A DNA stretch of 5,921 nucleotides, from assembly GCA_021816645.1 (NCBI GenBank), contig JAKAXF010000040.1, forward strand, positions 1 through 5,921, read 5' to 3'. Source of the DNA: Microcaldota archaeon. GTDB taxonomy: Archaea; Micrarchaeota; Micrarchaeia; Micrarchaeales; Micrarchaeaceae. This document shows positions 1-4,705 of the stretch, piece by piece (the stretch's first letter is position 1; each line of letters starts with the position of its first letter). The notes beneath the pieces are model-generated. The model had not been told where the DNA came from, did not search any database, and was given only the letters and a program-made list of their open reading frames with translations. The position numbers and the translations under genes were made by a program.

Positions 1-224
1 TGTTGCTGCGACCCCTTATAGGACTCGACAAAAACGAGATAATAGACTACGCGAAGCACATCGGTACATACGAGCTGTCGATACTGCCGTACAGGGACGT
101 ATGCTCGATAAACAGCAAAAACCAGAAGACTGTGTCAGAACCTGGAGAAATCGACAGAGTATACAGGAAGGCAAAGATGGGGAGGGCAATGAACGAGACC
201 CTTAAGAGGGCGTTTATAACATGA
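1..224 (+). CDS. thiI: C-terminal end of ThiI-like tRNA 4-thiouridine synthase (5' partial)
   Basis: The gene enters from the left edge; the first complete codon begins at base 3, and 73 residues are visible before the TGA at 222-224. The segment [12 protein letters not shown] followed by [11 protein letters not shown] is the characteristic end of the PP-loop (adenylation) domain of ThiI, which makes 4-thiouridine at position 8 of tRNA in the cytoplasm. A cysteine at visible residue 34 (RDVCSI) sits where the E. coli catalytic-disulfide cysteine (Cys344) falls by eye alignment. The protein ends about 39 residues after it, so there is no C-terminal rhodanese domain, as is usual for archaeal ThiI. 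The catalytic PP-loop and any THUMP domain lie outside the window. The TTG at base 3 should not be taken as a start. Family assignment is fairly secure; the sulfur donor and exact chemistry cannot be judged from this fragment. Confidence 0.85.
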   Translation, partial: LLRPLIGLDKNEIIDYAKHIGTYELSILPYRDVCSINSKNQKTVSEPGEIDRVYRKAKMGRAMNETLKRAFIT

Positions 225-304
225 TGTGGCGCATTCAGTAGCGTAGGGGAGCCGCACATTGTACTTATGCATTTAGCGTAATGTTAAAAAATAATGTCCG
301 TTTT

Positions 305-320
305 AGAAAGCGTTTAATAA
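305..320 (+). promoter_or_regulatory. Candidate archaeal core promoter for the small membrane protein gene
   Basis: A purine-rich stretch (AGAAAGCG) followed by TTTAATAA at 313-320 resembles a BRE plus TATA box. With the usual archaeal spacing of about 25 bases, transcription would begin near 341, giving a leader of about 10 bases that still contains the GTGAT ribosome-binding site. A second AT-rich element, CTATATAAA at 332-340, looks more TATA-like but is too close to the ATG: it would place the start inside the gene. Assignment is by eye. Confidence 0.4.
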
Positions 321-342
321 CCTTTCTTTTTCTATATAAAAC

Positions 343-347
343 GTGAT
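343..347 (+). promoter_or_regulatory. Ribosome-binding site GTGAT of the 91-residue gene
   Basis: GTGAT is complementary to the AUCAC just upstream of CCUCC at the archaeal 16S rRNA 3' end. It lies three bases before the ATG at 351, the register expected for a site using the GGTGAT part of the full GGAGGTGAT sequence. The same GTGAT with three-base spacing precedes the CBS-HPF gene at the other end of the window. Confidence 0.6.
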
Positions 348-350
348 GAA

Positions 351-626
351 ATGGCTGACAGAAAGACAGTGGTCGTTATCGATCCAGAGCTGCAGTATAA
401 GAGGCAGCTGCACTACAGGGAGAGGCATTCGGGTTGGCAGATCTTCAAGGGTATATACTGGGGCGTATACACATTCGTGCTTGGAATACTACTGATAACC
501 CTGGTCCCGTACAAAATAACCATACCGCAGTTCTTCGGATGGGCGTTAACCCTCTTCGCAATTTTCATAATAGTGTACGGATTCAGTATCTCGTTGCACT
601 ACAAACTTATGAAGAGGTACGCGTGA
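351..626 (+). CDS. Small protein with two predicted membrane helices, function unknown
   Basis: A 91-residue protein I do not recognise. Residues 1-33 are polar and basic, with several Arg, Lys and His around 18-33. Two hydrophobic segments follow at roughly 34-53 and 60-82, separated by a short turn (PYKITIPQ). The tail HYKLMKRYA is again basic. By the positive-inside rule both ends should be cytoplasmic, making a helical hairpin with a very short external loop. There are no cysteines, no signal-peptidase site and no catalytic motif. The ATG is supported by GTGAT three bases upstream and a plausible TATA box. It appears to be transcribed alone: an upstream promoter, a T-rich terminator right after the stop, and a separate promoter before secF. 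Its position next to secF-secD invites a guess at an export or membrane role, but the sequence gives no direct evidence. Confidence 0.75.
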   Translation: MADRKTVVVIDPELQYKRQLHYRERHSGWQIFKGIYWGVYTFVLGILLITLVPYKITIPQFFGWALTLFAIFIIVYGFSISLHYKLMKRYA

Positions 627-627
627 T

Positions 628-658
628 CTTTTTCTTGTTTTCTTTTATTTATTTGTTT
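628..658 (+). terminator. T-rich intrinsic terminator after the small membrane protein gene
   Basis: Immediately after the TGA at 624-626 the + strand carries a 31-base run that is almost all T, with T-tracts of 3 to 5 and scattered C, G and A. Archaeal RNA polymerase terminates on such oligo-T tracts without needing a hairpin, and no stable hairpin is visible before it. It separates this gene from the secF promoter downstream. Confidence 0.65.
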
Positions 659-739
659 GACAGTTCTGCCGCATAGTGCGTTGGTAAAGGATTTTAAATT
701 CTGAAGTGTATTCTTATTGGAACCTCTGTCGCAATGATG

Positions 740-753
740 GACAGGTTTATAAA
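740..753 (+). promoter_or_regulatory. Core promoter (BRE/TATA) of the secF-secD-nmd3 operon
   Basis: The sequence GACAGG then TTTATAAA (746-753) is a good BRE-TATA arrangement. Centred near 750, it predicts a transcription start around 775, about 15 bases before the secF ATG. The first 13 bases, GACAGGTTTATAA, recur exactly on the - strand at 5883-5895 ahead of the CBS-HPF gene. A weaker TATA-like stretch (TTTTAAA, about 691-697) lies further upstream and could be a second promoter, but nothing else supports it. Confidence 0.7.
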
Positions 754-761
754 GAGTAAGG

Positions 762-773
762 GCTAAATTTAGC
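762..773 (+). promoter_or_regulatory. Perfect 12-bp palindrome GCTAAATTTAGC, candidate operator
   Basis: GCTAAATTTAGC is its own reverse complement, with no mismatch and no spacer. It begins nine bases after the secF TATA box and ends just before the expected transcription start near 775. A protein bound there would be placed to interfere with polymerase recruitment. No second copy was seen in the other intergenic regions, and a 12-bp palindrome can occur by chance about once in a window this size, so the position is the main argument. Confidence 0.35.
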
Positions 774-790
774 TCATCAGAGTAGTTTGA

Positions 791-1945
791 ATGAACATAC
801 CCAACATATACAATAGTAAGAGGTACAAGTATTACGCTACAATTCCCGTGATTCTGCTCGTGATAAGCCTTTTCTTCATACATTCTATACAGCTTGACTC
901 ATCACTCAAGGGAGGAATAAGCATACAACTGCAGACCAACGCCAGTGTAGATGTAAGAAACGTTACCGCCCTGGTCAACGCACACATACCAGCGGCCGAG
1001 GCTAGCGTTAGCAAATCTCCCGGGGGTCTCTCCATAGTCATAGCAGAGAATGCAAGCATAGCTACAGCGCTCAATTACCTGCTCGGGATAGAAAACCTGT
1101 ACAGCAATTATACAAATTTGCAGGCGCTGGCAGCCACATATCAGAACCAGATTTCCGCGCAGCCGGGCAACTCCACATTATCAACGCTTTTGAACAACGT
1201 GCAAAGCAACGAGACCAAGACCACTCTCGCGATGAGCAGTTTGCTTGGGTCAGAGCTTTCTAGTTTGAACGAATTCGATATATCGCACGCTTACAACTCC
1301 AGTAGCCCCTCGAACATGTCGAACGTGGCAAAGAACGCTTACAATTTGGCAGTAACACAGTACAAGGAAAGAGTAATATCGGTACTGCACGGGATAGTGC
1401 CTTTCAGCACCTACTCGTACAACGACGTCACCCCTACGCTAGGCAAGTTTTTCCTAAACCAGATGGAAAATATAATAATCGTATCATTCATCCTCATAGG
1501 AATAGCGGTATTCTTCATATTCAGGAGTGTTGTCCCATCATTCGCGGCCATATTCGGCGCTGCGAACGATATAGTCATAGCCCTGGGCGGAATGGGACTC
1601 TTCGGTATACCGCTCGGGATAGCTTCTATAGGAGGACTGCTGATGCTAATAGGCTATTCTATAGACACGGAGCTTCTTTCCTCCATAAGGATACTGAAGA
1701 GAGGTGAAGACACGCCACAGGACAGGGCATTCGGAGCCATGAAGACAGGTACTACGATGACCCTGGCTGCGATAATAACTTTCAGCATACTACTCGTAAT
1801 GTCGTACGAGACGTTCATACCTACATATTTCGAAATATCCGGAGTGGTGCTCATAGGCCTGATAGCGGACCTTGCTACAACGTGGCTCGGAAATGTACCG
1901 CTCATACTCTGGTACAAGCTCAGGAAGGTGAACAAGATTGGCTAA
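791..1945 (+). CDS. secF: Protein-export membrane protein SecF, archaeal type
   Basis: SecF, with SecD, assists the Sec translocon by driving late steps of export from the outer side of the membrane. The protein has 384 residues. TM1 is at about 16-34, with the SecD/F signature SLKGGISIQ just after it (38-46). A large external domain covers about 35-225 and ends with YSYNDVTPTLG (208-218), matching the family's YS..xVGPxLG block. Five more helices lie at about 226-244, 248-272, 275-295, 321-339 and 346-375. The conserved GYSIDT is at 288-293; Asp292 stands one position from the bacterial proton-pathway Asp by eye alignment, and Lys318 falls where bacteria have Arg. Archaeal SecF proteins known to me are nearer 280-300 residues; the surplus is a Ser/Asn/Gln-rich stretch at about 93-190. 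All eight N-glycosylation sequons lie in the external domain. The ATG has no clear Shine-Dalgarno and the predicted leader is short. The secF-before-secD order is the reverse of E. coli. Confidence 0.93.
   Translation: MNIPNIYNSKRYKYYATIPVILLVISLFFIHSIQLDSSLKGGISIQLQTNASVDVRNVTALVNAHIPAAEASVSKSPGGLSIVIAENASIATALNYLLGIENLYSNYTNLQALAATYQNQISAQPGNSTLSTLLNNVQSNETKTTLAMSSLLGSELSSLNEFDISHAYNSSSPSNMSNVAKNAYNLAVTQYKERVISVLHGIVPFSTYSYNDVTPTLGKFFLNQMENIIIVSFILIGIAVFFIFRSVVPSFAAIFGAANDIVIALGGMGLFGIPLGIASIGGLLMLIGYSIDTELLSSIRILKRGEDTPQDRAFGAMKTGTTMTLAAIITFSILLVMSYETFIPTYFEISGVVLIGLIADLATTWLGNVPLILWYKLRKVNKIG
1927..1931 (+). promoter_or_regulatory. Ribosome-binding site GGTGA inside secF, setting the secD start
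   Basis: GGTGA, within the wider purine run GGAAGGTGAA, lies six bases before the TTG at 1938. It is the only good ribosome-binding site near the secF/secD junction, so it decides for TTG as the secD start even though it lies inside the end of secF. Confidence 0.65.
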
Positions 1946-3527
1946 GGTCAAAAGTTACTTGAGAGACAGGAGGATACTCGTCCTCATCGCGATATTTATA
2001 ATCCTTGCTGCGCTTGATGGTTATACGCAGTTCTACAAGGGGGGCCTGCACTTTGGAATAGAATTTGTTGGAGGCACGCAGATACCCATAACGCTTGAGC
2101 ATGGAGTAAACCAGACAGAGATGAGCAGCATACTGTCGATATTGGACCAGAGGGTATCGACGTTCGGTTTGAGGCAGGTAACGGTAGAAGGGATAGGTAA
2201 TTCGACAATATATGTTACCATACCTTCAGCGAGCAGCGAAGCAATCAACCAGACCGTGGCAATACTGGAAAGCCAGGGTAATTTCTTAGGTGTTGTAGCC
2301 GGAAGGGAAGCTATAAACGGCAGCGGAATATTGAAGGGGAGTATAGGACAGGTACCTCCGCAGCTCATAAACAACACAGCCAGCTGGACCGTTACTTTCT
2401 TCATAACAGACGCTGCGTCGAAGATGTTTTCAAAGGCTGTTTTTGGAGAGGGCAATCAGCCACTCTACATGTTTCTAGACAGGCCCTCGAGCAGCATCGC
2501 GCTCGTTAACGGCTCGCACTTGGGCAACTCATCTTTGGGATTATCTGCATCGCAAGCACTTAAGGAGATGCAGAACGCGCTCGCTCTTGGTAACAGGACC
2601 ATACCGGTCGTTGCTGTCTACAATACCAACTATAGTCTGAACAACACGAAAAGCTATCTGGCGAGCGAGAAGAACGTTTATACAAAAGTGATAGCCGAAA
2701 GCGATCTCAATCCAGCAATCATAAGTGCAGCCAGGTCCGATAACTACAGCGTCGTTTTGGTTAGCAGGCAGAACATGACACCGACATTTATAAGCACGCA
2801 GAACGGCACCATTGTTGACACGTGGGAAGCCGTGGGGCTGCTGAGCGCACCCATACTAAACCCGTCTCTCGCCAACGGAAGCAGTGGGAGCAGCTATGAG
2901 ATATCCGGGGTCGCGCCGCCAACGCTTCCGAAGAGCCAGCAGCTCGCCTATGCTACTACTCAGACAAAGATGATCGCAAGTATACTCAGCGGCGGAGCGC
3001 TGCCTGTAAGTATAATAGTAGGGAGTCCTGGGCCAATACCTCCAACCCTTGCAAAGCACTTTTTTGAAACGAGCGGGATAATACTCATAGTCGCTGTCGT
3101 AGCGGTTTCGCTCTTCATAGTAATCAGGTACAGGAGGATGTTTCTCATAGCTCCGATACTGATTACGACCCTCATGGAGCTTTTCATAATAGGATCCATA
3201 ATAGGGTTGGTTGGGACGATAGACCTTTCCGCAGTGGCCGGAATGATAGCGGTAGTAGGAACCGGAGTCGACGCCCAGATAATAATAACAGACGAGGTGC
3301 TCGCCAGAAGAGGTGCGCAGGCAACTGCGAAGATGCTGCTCGGCAACGCGTTCTACATAGTGTGGGCTGACGCTCTGCTTCTCGTCGTGGCGATGCTGCC
3401 GCTGTTCTTCTCAACGTCGCTTGTTGACGTAATAGGATTTTCAGAGTCAACGATAATCGGCGCGCTTCTCGGGGTGCTCATAACCAGGCCCGCGTACGGA
3501 GCCATAATAGAGAAGCACTACGAATAA
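1938..3527 (+). CDS. secD: Protein-export membrane protein SecD, archaeal type
   Basis: SecD is the partner of SecF in the membrane complex that assists Sec-dependent export. The protein has 529 residues. TM1 is at about 12-31; the hallmark FGIEFVGGTQI is at 39-49; a large external domain spans about 32-377 and ends with the block VGSPGPIPPTLAKHF (361-375), matching the family's VGxPxxIxPTLGxxF. Helices 2-6 lie at about 378-398, 402-424, 429-450, 471-491 and 495-516. In helix 4, VAGMIAVVGTGVDAQ aligns by eye with bacterial GMAVDAN, so Asp445 corresponds to the conserved proton-pathway Asp; Asp478 in WADALLL aligns with the bacterial FDANIT Asp. The external domain carries 14 N-glycosylation sequons. 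The TTG start overlaps secF by 8 bp (TTGGCTAA) and has GGTGA upstream, so translation is probably coupled. Intact; identification is firm, the start slightly less so. Confidence 0.95.
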   Translation: MAKVKSYLRDRRILVLIAIFIILAALDGYTQFYKGGLHFGIEFVGGTQIPITLEHGVNQTEMSSILSILDQRVSTFGLRQVTVEGIGNSTIYVTIPSASSEAINQTVAILESQGNFLGVVAGREAINGSGILKGSIGQVPPQLINNTASWTVTFFITDAASKMFSKAVFGEGNQPLYMFLDRPSSSIALVNGSHLGNSSLGLSASQALKEMQNALALGNRTIPVVAVYNTNYSLNNTKSYLASEKNVYTKVIAESDLNPAIISAARSDNYSVVLVSRQNMTPTFISTQNGTIVDTWEAVGLLSAPILNPSLANGSSGSSYEISGVAPPTLPKSQQLAYATTQTKMIASILSGGALPVSIIVGSPGPIPPTLAKHFFETSGIILIVAVVAVSLFIVIRYRRMFLIAPILITTLMELFIIGSIIGLVGTIDLSAVAGMIAVVGTGVDAQIIITDEVLARRGAQATAKMLLGNAFYIVWADALLLVVAMLPLFFSTSLVDVIGFSESTIIGALLGVLITRPAYGAIIEKHYE

Positions 3528-3539
3528 AGCGATAGTATA

Positions 3540-3544
3540 GGTGA
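3540..3544 (+). promoter_or_regulatory. Ribosome-binding site GGTGA deciding the nmd3 start
   Basis: GGTGA is followed by five bases and then TTG at 3550. The GTG at 3541, a possible start in the same frame, is part of this site and has no ribosome-binding sequence of its own in GCGATAGTATAG before it. This favours TTG 3550 as the true start. Confidence 0.5.
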
Positions 3545-3549
3545 GCAAT

Positions 3550-4200
3550 TTGAAATACTGCCCGATATGCAACACATCCAGCGACAAGTCGGAGTTTGTA
3601 GGAGAGATATGCATATCGTGCTTCAGGAAAAAGGAGTTGCACAATCTGCCCGAAAAGCTTGAGATAACAAGGTGCAAGAGGTGCGGCAGGGTCAAAAGCC
3701 CCCTAGGGTGGAGGTGGGACAAGGAGGCTACGCTGAACGCTATAGCCGAGAGGGGACTCAAGACAAAGAATTACAAAGTGTCGCTGAAGAGCCTGGACTA
3801 CAAAGCGGGTAAGGCAACGGCCGTGTTCACTACCGAAGTTGACGGGAAGAGCGTAGATATCGAAAAGGAGATAGAGCTTGAGGTCAAGAATGCGATATGC
3901 GATGCGTGCTACAAGAAAGCTGCGGGATACTACGAGGCGGTGGTACAGATAAGGGGGAATTTGGGTAAGGTCGAGACCGTTATAGGCAGGCTTACAAGGT
4001 ATCTTGAAAGGAGAAACGCTTTCGTGGCAAAGATCGACGAGTACAGCTATGGTTCCGACGTGTTTACCAGCGACAAGAAGATGACGCAGAGCTTCCTGGA
4101 TGGTTATAGGTTGCACGCCAGGAAAAGCTTCCAGCTTTATGGGGTTAAGAACGGGAAGAAAGTGTACAGGCACATATACAGCGTGGAGCTGGATTCCTGA
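3550..4200 (+). CDS. nmd3: NMD3-family ribosome biogenesis factor (archaeal)
   Basis: Eukaryotic NMD3 is the adaptor that accompanies the 60S subunit out of the nucleus and monitors its assembly; archaeal homologues lack the export tail and are presumed to act on 50S maturation or quality control. From the TTG the protein has 216 residues. Four CxxC pairs are visible: Cys4/7 (KYCPIC), Cys21/24 (EICISC), Cys42/45 (TRCKRC) and Cys117/120 (AICDAC), the family's zinc-binding set. The block GYYEAVVQIRG at 126-136 and the C-terminal SFQLYGVKNGKKVYRHIY region are also typical. I chose TTG 3550 because GGTGA lies just upstream and the protein then begins MKYCPIC; GTG 3541 would add three residues. 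It follows the secD stop by 13 or 22 bases with no promoter between, so it is probably the third gene of the secF-secD operon. No frameshift is seen. Its molecular role in archaea is inferred from the eukaryotic protein. Confidence 0.88.
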   Translation: MKYCPICNTSSDKSEFVGEICISCFRKKELHNLPEKLEITRCKRCGRVKSPLGWRWDKEATLNAIAERGLKTKNYKVSLKSLDYKAGKATAVFTTEVDGKSVDIEKEIELEVKNAICDACYKKAAGYYEAVVQIRGNLGKVETVIGRLTRYLERRNAFVAKIDEYSYGSDVFTSDKKMTQSFLDGYRLHARKSFQLYGVKNGKKVYRHIYSVELDS

Positions 4201-4204
4201 AAGA

Positions 4205-4705
4205 TCACGTAGCCGATATGTAAACACAAGATACCCCGGTATTTGACGGGCAGGAATTCTGCGCGCTGACGTTTACCAGGTATGTTCCGGGCTGCGATAT
4301 CTGCTCGAGGTATCCGCTAACGTTGACGGGAGTATAAGCTGTAACGTAATCGAGGCCCGCGTTCGTGCTAACAACGAACACTATCTCGTGGCCAACGCCG
4401 TTTGAGAGAGTGCCTATGAAAATATCGCGCACGTTGGGCGGAACATCTATCAGGGTAAGCTGTTTTGCTGGGAAGCCCTGCGAGCCTATGGTAGTAGAAA
4501 CGCCGGCGAGTTTGCTGGCCGCGGCCTGCGCCTCCGTAGCCGAAAGAGTCGATGTTGAAGACGATATCTGTATGAACGCGAGTACCACTATAGGTAGGAG
4601 TATTATGAGTCCAAATGACAACGTTATCAAAAGTTCTAGGCTTGATTGGCCTTTTATCGGGCTGGTGGACTTCTCACTTGTGTTGCGTTTCCCCAAATCA
4701 CTCAC
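4205..4705 (-). CDS. Pilin-like protein with class III signal peptide
   Basis: A protein of up to 166 residues. After a polar, basic N-terminus, the stretch IKGQSSLELL (17-26) matches the archaeal class III signal peptide (basic-Gly, then QxSxE and a hydrophobic helix to about 46), cut after Gly19 by an EppA/FlaK-type prepilin peptidase. The helix would drive assembly or anchor the product outside the membrane. The mature domain, rich in Ser, Thr and Val, looks like beta-sheet, with KQLTLIDVPPNV in its middle, two sequons (Asn128, Asn145) and a possible disulfide pair, Cys152/Cys160. As a GTG start at 4705 it overlaps the CBS-HPF gene by 8 bp. A TTG at 4696, with GAGTGA ahead of it, would shorten the leader by three residues and leave a 1-bp gap. 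No other pilus genes are visible, so whether it builds a pilus or is a solitary surface protein is open. Confidence 0.8.
   Translation of the reverse strand: MSDLGKRNTSEKSTSPIKGQSSLELLITLSFGLIILLPIVVLAFIQISSSTSTLSATEAQAAASKLAGVSTTIGSQGFPAKQLTLIDVPPNVRDIFIGTLSNGVGHEIVFVVSTNAGLDYVTAYTPVNVSGYLEQISQPGTYLVNVSAQNSCPSNTGVSCVYISAT

Noticed and set aside
225..256. Weak six-pair stem (TGTGGC with GCCGCA) after thiI
   Set aside because: It has a 20-base loop, contains a G-T pair and is not followed by a T-tract, so it is not a convincing terminator or RNA element.
343..358. GTGATGA followed by CTGA, resembling boxes C and D of an archaeal sRNA
   Set aside because: The boxes are only five bases apart, too close for a guide sequence; the GTGAT is better explained as the ribosome-binding site of the gene at 351.
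599..883. 94-codon - strand frame spanning the gap before secF
   Set aside because: It overlaps the T-rich terminator, the secF promoter and the start of secF, and has no recognisable content.
2033..2455. 140-codon - strand frame opposite secD; similar frames at 2960-3346 and 1654-1935
   Set aside because: These are shadows of secD and secF, produced because the codons of hydrophobic segments read open in reverse; none resembles a known protein.
3703..4227. Long open frame (174 codons) on the - strand opposite nmd3
   Set aside because: It lies antisense to a recognisable zinc-motif protein and spans the convergent junction. Its translation has no family resemblance and no ribosome-binding site was noticed.
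4231..4242. ATACCCCGGTAT, a short palindrome-like hairpin downstream of nmd3
   Set aside because: The stem is five pairs with a two-base loop and lies inside the coding sequence of the pilin-like gene; only three T residues follow.
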